A DNA stretch of 64,000 bases from an uncultured Myxococcales bacterium (GCA_937872925.1 CALMUT010000148.1:1-64000), one strand, 5' to 3'. Counted from the first letter of the stretch, positions 8,651-18,416 are shown. Numbers and translations are program-made. Notes: generated by a model not told the origin, from the letters alone.

Positions 8651-9401
8651 GCCGTTTGCAAAAGGTGCCCCGCTGGCTACGTTAATCCACCTCTCGTATT
8701 CGCCCTGGTCCGAAAAGGCCCGCTGGGCATTGGACCACCATCACTTGCAGGTGAAACGCGTCCACTACACGCCCATGTTGGGCGAGCCCGGACTGCGGCT
8801 GCGCTTGGGTAAGCTCCGCGGGAAAGTGACGGTTCCGGTGCTCATTGACGGAAGGGATCGCATCGAGGATTCCCTCGGCATCGCACGTTGGGCAGAGGCC
8901 CAAGGGCAAGCCGCGCCGCTCTTCCCGGAAAAAGAACACGAGCGACTCGAAGAGCTCGTGGCTTGTTCAGAGCGCATCATGGCGCTAGGGCGCGAACGCG
9001 CCACGGCTGTCGTCTCTGCAAATCCCAAAGCATTGCGTGAAAGTGTTCCGGCGCCTCTGAACCGTGTGGCCCCGGTGGCCCGTGTGGTCGGGTTCTTTGG
9101 CGTCCGCTACCTACGCAGCAAATACGTGCTGTCGGACAATACACCGGAGCGAATTGAGGAGCAGATGCGCCCGCTTCTCACTCAGGTGCGCGATGCCCTC
9201 GCGGAACGTCCTTATCTGCTCACGGACTTTTCGTTCGCAGACATTGCCGTCGCGGCGGCGCTTCAGTTCGTCAGCCCGGTGTCGGGACGCTATATTCGGC
9301 TGGGCACAGCAAGCCGCGGGGCATGGACGTCTGCGCCGTTGGCGGAGAGTTTCCGTGGGTTGCTCGACTGGCGCGACGAACTCTACGAAGATCGGCGCTG
9401 A
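8634..9401 (+). CDS. Glutathione S-transferase-like protein
   Basis: The protein has a thioredoxin-fold GST N-terminal domain (HLSYSPWSEKARWALDHH, then KVTVPVLIDGRDRIEDSLGIARWAE, including the usual Val-Pro and Asp-Ser positions). A helical C-terminal domain follows, with ERPYLLTDFSFADIAVAAAL. Conjugation of glutathione or a related thiol to small molecules is the family role; the substrate is unknown. The start is uncertain. TTG 8613 and GTG 8634 both fall in or before the dnaK terminator hairpin, and homology suggests the protein begins near ATLIHLSYSP, where only a CTG (8673) is available. It is cytoplasmic, with no signal peptide. Confidence 0.8.
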   Translation: MIAGPSPFAKGAPLATLIHLSYSPWSEKARWALDHHHLQVKRVHYTPMLGEPGLRLRLGKLRGKVTVPVLIDGRDRIEDSLGIARWAEAQGQAAPLFPEKEHERLEELVACSERIMALGRERATAVVSANPKALRESVPAPLNRVAPVARVVGFFGVRYLRSKYVLSDNTPERIEEQMRPLLTQVRDALAERPYLLTDFSFADIAVAAALQFVSPVSGRYIRLGTASRGAWTSAPLAESFRGLLDWRDELYEDRR

Positions 9402-9455
9402 GGGCTTTTTTTCTATCCCGCCCGCAGCGTGCGGCGCTAAGGAACGTTTCGAGAG

Positions 9456-10670
9456 ATGCGTGACTGTGCCGTAGTGATTGTCGGGGGCGGTCCGGCTGGA
9501 GTGGCCACCGCGCTCTTTCTCACGAACGCAGCGCCGCAGTTGCTTGGGCGCGTGGTCGTACTCGAAAAGGAACACTACCCCCGGGAGAAGTTTTGCGCTG
9601 GCGGCATTGGTGCGCGTGGCGACCGTCTGTTGTCGAGCATTGGCGTCACGGTGGATGTGCCCAGCGTTCCGGTCAACGGGGTCGGATTCCGTGCGATGGG
9701 CCAGACCACGGTGGTTCGGGATGGGCATATCGGTCGAGTCGTGCGCCGTGTGGAGTATGACGCCGAACTCGCAAAGATCGCTCGGGGTCGGGGCATCGAA
9801 ATCCTCGAGGGCGCCCAGGTGCGTGGGGTCGCGCGCGTGGACGGTGGCTTCGAGGTAGACAGCAGCCAGGGGGAGTTCCGCACTTCCGCGCTGGTGGGTG
9901 CAGACGGCGTCGGCAGCGTGGTGCGACGCAGTCTGGGTTTTGGCGCCACCCGCTACCGCGCACAAGCGCTGGAAATTGACACGGAAATGGTGGACGACGA
10001 CTTGCCTCGGGACTTGCTCCTATTCGACGCAAGTCATCGGGAACTGCCCGGATACTATTGGGACTTTCCCACCCTCGTCGGCGGCCGCGAGATGATGTGC
10101 CGGGGCGTTTACTTGTTGAGCGCAGGCGCGCAGACGCCGGCGGTGCAGATCCAAGACATCCTAGAGCAGGAGCTAAAAGCACGGGGGCTACGCCTGGGGG
10201 ACTATCGAAAGAAGCGCTTCGCCGAGCGTGGCTTCGAGCCCCACCGAGCGGTCTCTCAGCCGCATGTACTGCTGGTCGGCGAGTCCGCGGGCATTGATCC
10301 CGTCACCGGCGAGGGCATCGCACAAGCCCTGTTCTATGGCGAAACTGCCGGACGCTACTTGGCGGATCGTGTTCCGCGGGGCGTATTCGACTTTGCGGAT
10401 TGGCCCGAGACCGTGCGCGCCAATCACGTCGGTCGCGACTTGTTGGTCCGGGAGCGTGGCGTGGCGCTCTTTTACGGGGCGGCGCGTCCGAACGTGGAGC
10501 GGTTCCTACATGCGTCTCCGGAGTTCGTTCGACTTGGGCTGCAGCACTTTGCAGGTAAGCCGTGGTCGCGGGTCCAGGTCGCGCGGGCCAGCCTCCTGGC
10601 GCTGGGGCACGCAGCTCGCTTTGGCCTCCATCGGGTCCTCGGCGGCGGCGCCAAGGCCGATTTGGACTGA
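9456..10670 (+). CDS. FAD-dependent oxidoreductase, geranylgeranyl reductase family
   Basis: This 404-residue flavoprotein opens with the dinucleotide-binding motif VVIVGGGPAGVATA. It carries the family landmarks EKEHYPREKFCAGGIG, ALVGADGVGSVVRRSLG and the second FAD motif VLLVGESAGIDPVTGEGIAQAL. The group includes geranylgeranyl reductases, which saturate prenyl chains, and several halogenases and hydroxylases. The CAGG segment after the lysine/phenylalanine pair favours the reductase side, but the substrate cannot be read from sequence. It sits 54 bases after the GST gene on the same strand. ATG 9456 fits the conserved N-terminus. Confidence 0.85.
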   Translation: MRDCAVVIVGGGPAGVATALFLTNAAPQLLGRVVVLEKEHYPREKFCAGGIGARGDRLLSSIGVTVDVPSVPVNGVGFRAMGQTTVVRDGHIGRVVRRVEYDAELAKIARGRGIEILEGAQVRGVARVDGGFEVDSSQGEFRTSALVGADGVGSVVRRSLGFGATRYRAQALEIDTEMVDDDLPRDLLLFDASHRELPGYYWDFPTLVGGREMMCRGVYLLSAGAQTPAVQIQDILEQELKARGLRLGDYRKKRFAERGFEPHRAVSQPHVLLVGESAGIDPVTGEGIAQALFYGETAGRYLADRVPRGVFDFADWPETVRANHVGRDLLVRERGVALFYGAARPNVERFLHASPEFVRLGLQHFAGKPWSRVQVARASLLALGHAARFGLHRVLGGGAKADLD

Positions 10671-10742
10671 ATTTTCGGCCCATTGTCCCCGCCAGGGCCT
10701 CCGGGTTCAGCCGGGCGAATTTTGGTGTATGAACAGCGCGTC

Positions 10743-12710
10743 ATGAAATCGCTTTTTCGTGCTCCTTTGGGCGCTCTCGCACTTTCACTTCCTCTCGCCT
10801 GCGGCCCCGGCGCGCCGTCGTCAAAGACCCCCGCCGACCCGGGCGCTCCCGGCGGAAACGCCGTTGTCGCTGAAGGGGACGCTCCGGATCTGAGCCCCGT
10901 CGCGGCCCCGGGCGACCTGTTCTTGGTCGGGCGGCTGAAGAATCCAGCCGCCGTCATGGACGTCGTCTCGAGCTGGGCGAAGCTGCCCATCGATTGGCGT
11001 CGCGAGCTGAGCAAGGCCGAACCGGGCGTGGAGCAGGTGCTGCATTGGGACGCCCCCGTCGAGGTGGCCGTGGCACTCGATCCTAGCGGACGCGGCGACG
11101 TGCCACAGCCCTTCGCCGTGGTGTCCGTCGGTCTCCGAGGTCTGCAGCCCGCCCTAGACATGGTCCGACGCGGAGGGGAGAGCGTGCGTCAAATTCGCGC
11201 CGGAGTGTACCGGGTCGGACGCGGAAGCCCGAATTGCGCGATGGCAGCTGCTGTCGGCGCGGCGCCGGCGCGTCTCGTCTGCGGGGATCGCGAAGAAGAC
11301 GTGGATGCGTTATTGGCCTACGTGACCCGGGGGTTGCCAAACGAGAATCTGGGCGCCGCCGATATGCGCATTGAGGTGCGGGCTGAGCCGTGGCGACGCC
11401 GCTATGCCGCAGAACTACGTCAGGCCAAAACCTTGGCCACGCCCTTCGTGTTGCGAAAGATGTCCCTCGACGACGCGCGCTTTGACCGTCCGCTCGCCGA
11501 TGCGGTGCACGCGCTCACCGACGAAGCCTTGGGCCTAGTCGAGGACATCGACATCGTGCGCATGGATGCGAGTATGAACAAAGGCCGCGGCGTCGCTGAG
11601 GCTACATTTTTCGCAAAGTTCCGCGGCTCTAATTCCTGGGTCGTGACAACCCTCGCGGAAACCTCGGCGCGTGCGAACACCGCGCCGGAGGCGTTCTTCC
11701 GCCTGCCCAAAGACGCCACCGCGGCGAGCTACACTGTGGGTGCGGATCCCAAACGTGCGGAGCCGATTCGCCGCAATTTGGCGGAACTCCTGGACGGTTT
11801 CCTGGCCCACGCCAAGGTGCCCAAGCGCTTGCGGGATCAGTCCGTCGCGCTCCTCGACGAATCTTGGACGACCGAAAGCGGCTCGGTCTATGCGCGCGGG
11901 GAAATCCCCGCGGCCGCCACCCGATCCGAGAAGTCCTCAGATCTGCAGCGCGAACAGATGCGTGTGGGAGTCGGTTGGCACATCGCTGCCATCGAAGAAC
12001 CGATGAAGAAATACAAGGGGTACTTCGACCGCGTGTTGAAGCTGTACGGCGATCGACAACTGCGCACGCTGGTCGAAAAGGAAGCGCACATCAAGGCAAA
12101 CGAGTGGCCCAAGCTTCGCGCCCGCGGCGGGCGCGGACTGCCGGCCGGTTCCGTGGTGTACGAGCTGACGATCCCAGGAGAGATGTTCATGGACTATCCG
12201 GATGACGGCGGTGCCGCCAAACCCGGCAAGCCTATGTCCGCAGTGCTGATCCTCGTGCCGGATGGGAATCGAACCTGGTTCGGAGTGTCGGCGGACGAGA
12301 AGCACTTAACGGATCGCCTCAACGCCGCCAAAAAGGCGGAGGCGGCCTCCACGCTGGCGAGTCGGGAAGGCCTGGCCCAGATGAAGTCAAGAAAGGCAGT
12401 GAGCCAAGGTTTCCTATCCTTAATGACCGTGCTGGGGTCAGTCCGATCCGGCATGTCTGGGTTCATGGGAAGTGGCGCCAGCAAGGAAGTGGAGCGCGTG
12501 TTCAACTCCATGCCGCATCACGGTGAGACCCCGATGCTCACGTCCTTCACGGTGACCAAAGGTTCCGCGCCAACCATGCATTGGACCATGACCGTGCCCA
12601 AGGAAGTGTTCGCCGACCTGGGATCCCTCGGTCCCGCCCTGGGGGCCGCGGCCATGGGTGGCGGGCCCTTCGCCACCAAGATGCCGCCCATGCCGCCGCC
12701 AGATCACTGA
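10743..12710 (+). CDS. Large lipoprotein of unknown function
   Basis: I do not recognise a family for this 655-residue protein. ATG 10743 starts a signal peptide with a lipobox ending in LPLAC, followed by a Pro/Gly/Ala-rich linker, so an anchored envelope protein is likely. An upstream ATG-less extension of the same frame (from 10683) is Pro/Gly-rich and lacks signal-peptide character. The body begins GDLFLVGRLKNPAAVMDVV and has mixed alpha/beta character without evident motifs; the C-terminus is Met/Pro-rich. The gene lies 72 bases after the flavoprotein gene and 99 bases before the next membrane-protein gene, all on one strand. Confidence 0.75.
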   Translation: MKSLFRAPLGALALSLPLACGPGAPSSKTPADPGAPGGNAVVAEGDAPDLSPVAAPGDLFLVGRLKNPAAVMDVVSSWAKLPIDWRRELSKAEPGVEQVLHWDAPVEVAVALDPSGRGDVPQPFAVVSVGLRGLQPALDMVRRGGESVRQIRAGVYRVGRGSPNCAMAAAVGAAPARLVCGDREEDVDALLAYVTRGLPNENLGAADMRIEVRAEPWRRRYAAELRQAKTLATPFVLRKMSLDDARFDRPLADAVHALTDEALGLVEDIDIVRMDASMNKGRGVAEATFFAKFRGSNSWVVTTLAETSARANTAPEAFFRLPKDATAASYTVGADPKRAEPIRRNLAELLDGFLAHAKVPKRLRDQSVALLDESWTTESGSVYARGEIPAAATRSEKSSDLQREQMRVGVGWHIAAIEEPMKKYKGYFDRVLKLYGDRQLRTLVEKEAHIKANEWPKLRARGGRGLPAGSVVYELTIPGEMFMDYPDDGGAAKPGKPMSAVLILVPDGNRTWFGVSADEKHLTDRLNAAKKAEAASTLASREGLAQMKSRKAVSQGFLSLMTVLGSVRSGMSGFMGSGASKEVERVFNSMPHHGETPMLTSFTVTKGSAPTMHWTMTVPKEVFADLGSLGPALGAAAMGGGPFATKMPPMPPPDH

Positions 12711-12809
12711 GGCGCTGGGCTCTGCAGGGCTGGTGGCGCACCGACGCGCTGCGGCATTGCCGGAAATTCGCCCAATCCCGCCACCTATGACACCTACTGG
12801 TGTCGCAGG

Positions 12810-14615
12810 ATGTATGTGCAGCACCGACATCGCCGGTTTCCGGCCCTTCGCAGCCTTCTCGGGGCGATGGTCCTTGGCCTCTTGCTGTCACCGCGCGCAG
12901 CGCAGGCCTGGATCGAAACGTCTATCCGTTCCGATGCCGTGGTCCTCGACATTGCGCCGGATGGCCGCTCCGAGGTTCGTCACGAGCTAGTCATGCGCAT
13001 CCGTGGCGGCCCCTTGAAGGGGTTCGAGCTACCCGGAGTCGACGCGGATGCCGACCCGCTGCCAAACGCCACAGTCAGCCCAGTCAACGGCGCTTCGGCG
13101 CGGGACACCCATCCACTGCTCATCGAGCGTCGGGACGACGGTACGCTTCGAATCGACGTGGACCACGACAAGGGCCTGCGCCGTGGGACGTACCTGTTCA
13201 AGTTCGCTTATCGTACCAATCTGGCGCAGCGCGGAGGGCTCACGCCCCGGGGCAACTTCGTTGCGCTGCGCTGGGTCGGGCCTCGATTCTCCGACGGCGT
13301 GGACTCGGTGCGTGTCGTATTTCGGGTTCCCGCGGCGACGGAGCCGCCTCAGCTCGACACCACAAGCTCGGGCCAGCAAGGCGCAGAGGGCGCCGGGGTC
13401 TTCTTGTCGACCTTGCGCCGCGCGCACGACAAGGACGAGCTGGAGGTGGTGCGGCCTCACGTAGCGAAAGGTGAGCCGGTCGTCTGGGAGGCATTGGCAA
13501 GTCGGCGAGCGTTTCCTGCATTTGCGCCATCGGAATCAGCGCCGGCTCCTATGACCCGTGCCAGCGCTGCGGTGTCGCCTGAGCGCCGGGCCTGGATGCT
13601 TGGCGGGCTGCTTTTCGTCGCCCTCTGCTATGCGTTGTTGGTGTTTCTCAAGGGCCGGGCGCTGTCCCGCTCGTCCGCCCAACGCGGCGCGGTGTGCCGG
13701 GCACTTGTGCCGCTTCCGCTGGCGGCGCGCGCGACCCTCTCGGGCGCACTGCTCGCTGGGGCGACGGCAGTGGCGCTTTCCACGGTGTATCCCACCGTCG
13801 CGGCAGCGCTCCTCGTGGCGTCGATGGCGCTGTCGACCCAATTGGCCCCCCGCCAACTGCCGGCGCCCCGCGCCCCGGGCAAATGGCTGCCCTTCAGCGA
13901 GGACGACGCCTTCGGCGTGCCCGTCAAGCGCCTGCCCGGGCGCTGGCTCGACGCCGGCACGCTGCCCGGGTTCTCCGTGTTCGTGCTGCTTCTTGCTTGC
14001 TTCGTGGTGGGCGCCCTGTGGCTGCTGCCGCGATCCGTGTATCACGCCATGATGGTGCTGCTGGCGTCAGCAAGTCTGTTGCCGGTGTTCCTTACCGGGC
14101 GCGGTAGCACGCTGCCGGCAGACCGGGCGCGCGCCCCAATGCGCGCACTGCAGTGGTTGGGGTCGCAGCTCAGAAAGTACCGCGGCGTAAAAGTGGTGCC
14201 TTGGGTGCGGCTTCCGGACGGTTGCGCGGAGGCAGACGAACTCCGCCTCTTGATCATGCCGAAGCATGCGCTGTCCGGCCTTGGCGCGATCGAGGTGGGG
14301 CTCGAATACGACACGAGCGCTGCCGGAACCCTGGAAATGCCCTGGGTCATTGTCCGCGCTGCAGAAGGATCCCGGGCCCATGAAGTACTCTCTACCCGGG
14401 TGACGTGCAGCCGCGGCCGAAAATCCCACGAGCGCGTTGCGGTGCTGTGGCCCGCGTTGCCGACGCGGCAAAGCAGTCTGGCCCTAGTGCTCGAACTGAT
14501 TGTGCTGCTCAGCGAAACTGGCCGGCCTCAGTCCAAGAGCAGTGACAGGTCTTGGGGCAGGTCGTCTGCCACACTGAAGGCCGGAAGCGTGCCGTCTCCC
14601 GCCCACGCCACGTAG
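12810..14615 (+). CDS. Membrane protein with extracytoplasmic N-terminal domain
   Basis: The 601-residue product starts with a signal sequence ending near RAAQA. A beta-rich extracytoplasmic domain of about 200 residues follows (ETSIRSDAVVLDIAPDG; GNFVALRWVGPRFSDGVDSV). Next come several membrane helices between about 245 and 425 (WMLGGLLFVALCYALLVFL; FSVFVLLLACFVVGALWLL) and a soluble C-terminal domain. The layout recalls DUF2207-type membrane proteins, but the similarity is not strong enough to name a family. The reading frame continues through the tail and ends 88 bases inside the convergent pseudouridine synthase gene. GTG 12816 is an alternative start with a better-placed CAGGA. Confidence 0.72.
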   Translation: MYVQHRHRRFPALRSLLGAMVLGLLLSPRAAQAWIETSIRSDAVVLDIAPDGRSEVRHELVMRIRGGPLKGFELPGVDADADPLPNATVSPVNGASARDTHPLLIERRDDGTLRIDVDHDKGLRRGTYLFKFAYRTNLAQRGGLTPRGNFVALRWVGPRFSDGVDSVRVVFRVPAATEPPQLDTTSSGQQGAEGAGVFLSTLRRAHDKDELEVVRPHVAKGEPVVWEALASRRAFPAFAPSESAPAPMTRASAAVSPERRAWMLGGLLFVALCYALLVFLKGRALSRSSAQRGAVCRALVPLPLAARATLSGALLAGATAVALSTVYPTVAAALLVASMALSTQLAPRQLPAPRAPGKWLPFSEDDAFGVPVKRLPGRWLDAGTLPGFSVFVLLLACFVVGALWLLPRSVYHAMMVLLASASLLPVFLTGRGSTLPADRARAPMRALQWLGSQLRKYRGVKVVPWVRLPDGCAEADELRLLIMPKHALSGLGAIEVGLEYDTSAAGTLEMPWVIVRAAEGSRAHEVLSTRVTCSRGRKSHERVAVLWPALPTRQSSLALVLELIVLLSETGRPQSKSSDRSWGRSSATLKAGSVPSPAHAT

Positions 14616-15442
14616 CTGGCATGCAGTGCGTGGCGCCCAGGCAGATCGAGTAAGTCTTCCGAGCCGTACAGCGCATCTCCAACGATGGGAGCGCCAATAT
14701 GCGCCAAATGCGCGCGGATTTGGTGACGGTAGGCGCGGGAGACATGAACTTCGAGCAGGCTGCGTTCGGTTCCAACTCGAACCACGCGGTAGCGCGTTTC
14801 TTGTGCGCGCGCGCTGGGCGGGGGGTCGCTTTCGTACACGGCGACGCGGCGGGCACGGCGAGTGTCGGGCCCGACGAACGCCGCGACGGTGCCGCTGTTC
14901 GGCATATCGGTTCGAGAGACTACGGCCAAGTAGTGTTTTTCTATCGCGCTCTGGGTGAGGGCGCGGCGAAGCACTTCAAACGCGCGACCGGCACGTGCTG
15001 CCAAGAGCAGTCCGCTGGTGCCTGTATCCAGGCGGTGCAAGATGCCGGGCTCTCTCGGCGAGTAGCCCACAAACGCCATTTCCGGATAGTGGCTGAGCAA
15101 CGCACCTGCCAGAGTGCCGCTCTCGCCCCGTAGAGGCGCCGTTGCCTGCCCCGCGGGCTTCCGAACGACGACGAAGAATTCGTTCTCTAAGCACACCGCG
15201 AGGGGCGCGTCCGGTTCGGCGGGTACGGGGCATGCGGCCTGCAGTTTGACCACGACGCTCGAACCCACGCGCGCCAGTTCCCCTTTGGTCGCGCGCGTCC
15301 CGTCGACTTCGACCCGACCATTCGCGAACAGCTCGCTAGCGCGTCGACGGCCGATCCCGCCGATGTGGCGCACCACGAGTTTATCCAGTCGCTCGCCACC
15401 CTCCCCGTCCAGCACTGTAAACGTCACATCTTGCATCACCAC
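14528..15442 (-). CDS. RluA-family pseudouridine synthase
   Basis: The enzyme isomerises specific uridines in RNA to pseudouridine. An N-terminal S4-type RNA-binding domain (GGERLDKLVVRHIGGIGRRRASELFANGRVEVDG, split here by position: 15-48) precedes the catalytic domain. The catalytic Asp139 lies in the signature HRLDTGTSGLLL, and HQIRAHLAHIGAPIVGDALYG is the typical late motif. At 304 residues it matches RluC/RluD-type enzymes, but the target site (23S rRNA or another RNA) cannot be decided. It is the last gene of a long minus-strand run; its start overlaps the end of the upstream gene by 7 bases. Confidence 0.9.
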   Translation of the reverse strand: MVMQDVTFTVLDGEGGERLDKLVVRHIGGIGRRRASELFANGRVEVDGTRATKGELARVGSSVVVKLQAACPVPAEPDAPLAVCLENEFFVVVRKPAGQATAPLRGESGTLAGALLSHYPEMAFVGYSPREPGILHRLDTGTSGLLLAARAGRAFEVLRRALTQSAIEKHYLAVVSRTDMPNSGTVAAFVGPDTRRARRVAVYESDPPPSARAQETRYRVVRVGTERSLLEVHVSRAYRHQIRAHLAHIGAPIVGDALYGSEDLLDLPGRHALHASYVAWAGDGTLPAFSVADDLPQDLSLLLD

Positions 15443-16821
15443 AGCCCGGAGACCCCTCCGCCCCAGGCGGGCACGGCATCGCCAGTGCTGTCAGTGGAGT
15501 GACCCACGACGCCGACCCAGGGCCGTAGGGGGAGCGCTGCTTGCGGCGGGTTCGGCCGGGCGGGGTCCGGGCGGGTCATCAGGTACGCGATGGTGCCGCC
15601 CGCAACCAAGCCAGCACCCGCGCTGGCAAGAAACGCTCGGTCCTTGCCCTCGCTGCGCTCTTCTCCAAAGAGCAGCGGGCTGGTGGCAGCCGCGCCAGTC
15701 AATCCGCCCAGAGTAGCGCCGAGATCGATCAACAGGACGCGCGACGCAGCGATGTGAAACTTCGTGGCCAGCGCTCCAAAAACCACCACGCCGGCCCCGG
15801 CTCCGTAGCCCATGCCGCGTGTGGGGGTGGTCTCTGTCGTGCCCTCGATGGCCAACTGAGTCGCGCCCCCCAGCAGCAGGCCAAAGGCTCCACCCGAGTG
15901 GGTGAGGGTCGCGCCGCCTTCGCCCATGCCCGCAAAGCTCAGGGAGGCCGTGGCCAGGGAGACGCCGACGCTAGCGCCGAGCAAGCCATACATGTAGCGA
16001 TCGGACTCCGGGTCGACGCCATAGCCCTCGGCCAGCAGCACTCCCGACAGCGTTGGCCACCAGGCCCCTGCAGACAAATACCAGGCGTCACCGAGTCCCA
16101 CATCCCACTCGTCCGCAATGATCATGGAACCGCCCAGGCCAATACCGGTTCCAAGAGCGATGAGCGGATAGGTGAGCCGGTCGTCGCTGGAGCCGGCGGC
16201 GCGCTGCAGCGAAAATCCAACGTAGCCACCGAATGCTGCGCTGTTCACGGCCAAGACGGCTCGGCCTTGGGAACGTGCAGGGACGGCGTAGTCGCTGGGG
16301 CGTGGCGCAGCGGGCTTTTCGGGGCTTGCTGCGGCAACGCTGCCTCGCCCGGCTTGCACCAGGTCCCGCAACATCACCATCGCGCGAATGGACACTTCCC
16401 GGGGCTCCAGCTCGAGACTGCGCACCAGCACGACCTGAGACCCGGGAGCCACAGCCACGAGCCGAACTCGAAAGCGCCCGCCGACCAGTTCCAGGCGGGG
16501 CGAGACCACCCAACGCTCCGCAGCGCGTGCAACCAGAGCGTCTTCGGTCAGGTCTCGGGCGCTAGCGGCCATGCGCTCGGATACATCTAGATTGAGGCCG
16601 AGATCCTGCGCGGCTTCCGAAAGCACGGCATCGAGTTCTCGCGCCCACTTCGACAAGTTCGTGAGGTCGTTTTCGTCCGGCTGAGAAAGCTCTGGGGGCT
16701 GGCCAGGGCGCTCAGCGGGAATGACCGTGGGCAAGAGCACGACGTCGTCGGGGGCTGCGCCCGCGTGCAGGGCATAACTGCTGAGGAAGGCTGCGGCCAC
16801 CGCTGCGGCGGCGCTCTGCAT
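15436..16821 (-). CDS. Envelope protein of unknown function
   Basis: I do not recognise a family. From ATG 16821 the 461-residue protein has an Ala-rich signal peptide (SAAAAVAAAFLSSYALHAGA). A periplasmic domain follows, which includes a segment about handling a repeated repertoire of values (DLTEDALVARAAERWVVSPRLEL), then an Ala/Pro linker and several Gly/Ala-rich hydrophobic stretches in the second half that could be membrane helices or barrel strands. A GTG at 16929 would extend the protein by 36 residues, but that part overlaps the upstream gene and lies before the signal peptide. The 3' end overlaps the RluA-type gene by 7 bases, suggesting coupled translation. Confidence 0.65.
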   Translation of the reverse strand: MQSAAAAVAAAFLSSYALHAGAAPDDVVLLPTVIPAERPGQPPELSQPDENDLTNLSKWARELDAVLSEAAQDLGLNLDVSERMAASARDLTEDALVARAAERWVVSPRLELVGGRFRVRLVAVAPGSQVVLVRSLELEPREVSIRAMVMLRDLVQAGRGSVAAASPEKPAAPRPSDYAVPARSQGRAVLAVNSAAFGGYVGFSLQRAAGSSDDRLTYPLIALGTGIGLGGSMIIADEWDVGLGDAWYLSAGAWWPTLSGVLLAEGYGVDPESDRYMYGLLGASVGVSLATASLSFAGMGEGGATLTHSGGAFGLLLGGATQLAIEGTTETTPTRGMGYGAGAGVVVFGALATKFHIAASRVLLIDLGATLGGLTGAAATSPLLFGEERSEGKDRAFLASAGAGLVAGGTIAYLMTRPDPARPNPPQAALPLRPWVGVVGHSTDSTGDAVPAWGGGVSGLW

Positions 16822-16901
16822 CTGACGCGGGAGTCCCACTGCCGCCAAGCCTAGACGCGGGACGGGCGGGCGTGCAATCCACCCGAGCAAACCCGGGCAA
16901 A

Positions 16902-18416
16902 TCAGAACATGACGGTGGCGTTCAGCCACGCGTCGAACGCATTTGAGTCGTCTACCAGGAAGCGTCGGCCCGGAGTATTGATGGCCGCGCGATAGTTGGG
17001 GTTCGGAATGCCCGTTGCCGAGTTGGTGGTGCCACCGAAGCTATCCGTGCGGGTCGAGCGGCAGGGGCCGGACTTGGAGATATCGTCGCTGAAGTCCGGA
17101 TTGCAGGCTTGATCGAAGGCAATGAAGTGCGATTGCACGATCGTGTAGCCGCCGCCGAGGCTGAACTTGACGTACTCTCCGGCCTGCCAGGTGAACTCCG
17201 TCGAAAACGTGTAGCGCCCATGCTGCTGCACGTCGGTCAAACCGGTGAAATAAACTTTCTGCGAGCCTTCGTCGACGACGGAACCTCCGGCGCCGTCATC
17301 CATGTACCCGGAGAAATTTGGGTTGCGCAGGGTAGGGGCGTCAGTGGAGCCGAGGGCGTCGAAGAGCTCCGTGTAGTCGCGCCCCTCTGAGCGGTAGGTG
17401 CCCGTGAAACGGAAGTCCACCGATACGCGCTGGAACTGATCGCGCACTTCCCATGGGATCACGGCCATGCCGAGGATCATGGTGCCCTCCAACGGCGGGT
17501 GGTTCACCAAAGAGCCCTTGAGATCCGTGGAACCGTAGTCGCTGGAGTCATTCTGGAACTCGAACAGCGCTTTGAAGCCGCCGTACGGCTCGATGTACTT
17601 GATGCGCTTCGAGAGAAAGGTGTGCAATTCAAGCCCGGTGGTGCCGCGACTCACCCCCGCTTCTCGTTCACCGGAGAAGTTGCCCTCGAGGTTGTTGCCG
17701 TCGTCGCCGCTGATCCCGTTGCGATTGATGTCCGACGGGTACGCGCACTTTTTTTGCGGGCCGGGCTGATTCAGCCCGTTGGTGCTGGAGTTGCACGCAT
17801 GCATCGGCTCCGACACGCTGAACCGGCCCTCCAGGCCCACCACCCAAGTTGGTTTCGTGGAGTCGCGGAACTGATTCATCAATGCGGCGTCCAGCCCGAC
17901 GGCCAAGTATTCGATTCCGCTGCGCTTTGGGGACTCGAAGGGCAAGCTGAAGAGCTGCTCGCCTGGGGCGCCCTGCAGCACGATGGGCTGTTGAGTATCG
18001 CTGCCGTCGAGGCCTTCGAGCTTGCGGCTGTTGGAAAGGATGATCGGCAGGCGGAAGGTCAGCGCGATGTCCTTGAAAATCCCGATGCTCGCCTTTGTGT
18101 TCAATCGACTGGTGGTTTCCGTGTACTTCGCGACATTCATGGTGTCGGCGACGTAGCCGCCGGACGAGAGGCCGGGTTGGTTGATGGAGGACTCCCGGCG
18201 GATCTTGGCGTTCTTCCAGGTTTGCTGAAAGCCAAGGGACAGGTGCAGATCGAAGGGATCGTCTCCGTCAAAGGCGTCCACCACTTGGGTGATCTCCGCC
18301 GGTTCGTTGAGAACGGTCGGCTCTCCGGTCAGTGCCGGTTCGTCTGCCCGGCTGGCCGGGGCCAACGTCAGGGCCGCCAGCGCCGGTCCAAGGGTGGTTA
18401 GGAAAAACTTTTTCAT
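16902..18416 (-). CDS. Probable outer-membrane beta-barrel protein
   Basis: The 504-residue product has a classical signal peptide (MKKFFLTTLGPALAALTLAPASRA) and many alternating hydrophobic segments. It ends in WLNATVMF, and a terminal aromatic residue is the usual mark of outer-membrane barrels. Segments such as LGFQQTWKNAKIRRES and VSVDFRFTGTYRSEGRDYT read as amphipathic strands. ATG 18431 would add five residues (MGQLG) and cannot be excluded. It follows the FecR-type lipoprotein gene by about 76 bases on the same strand and probably belongs to the same transcript. The transported substrate or role is unknown. Confidence 0.72.
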   Translation of the reverse strand: MKKFFLTTLGPALAALTLAPASRADEPALTGEPTVLNEPAEITQVVDAFDGDDPFDLHLSLGFQQTWKNAKIRRESSINQPGLSSGGYVADTMNVAKYTETTSRLNTKASIGIFKDIALTFRLPIILSNSRKLEGLDGSDTQQPIVLQGAPGEQLFSLPFESPKRSGIEYLAVGLDAALMNQFRDSTKPTWVVGLEGRFSVSEPMHACNSSTNGLNQPGPQKKCAYPSDINRNGISGDDGNNLEGNFSGEREAGVSRGTTGLELHTFLSKRIKYIEPYGGFKALFEFQNDSSDYGSTDLKGSLVNHPPLEGTMILGMAVIPWEVRDQFQRVSVDFRFTGTYRSEGRDYTELFDALGSTDAPTLRNPNFSGYMDDGAGGSVVDEGSQKVYFTGLTDVQQHGRYTFSTEFTWQAGEYVKFSLGGGYTIVQSHFIAFDQACNPDFSDDISKSGPCRSTRTDSFGGTTNSATGIPNPNYRAAINTPGRRFLVDDSNAFDAWLNATVMF

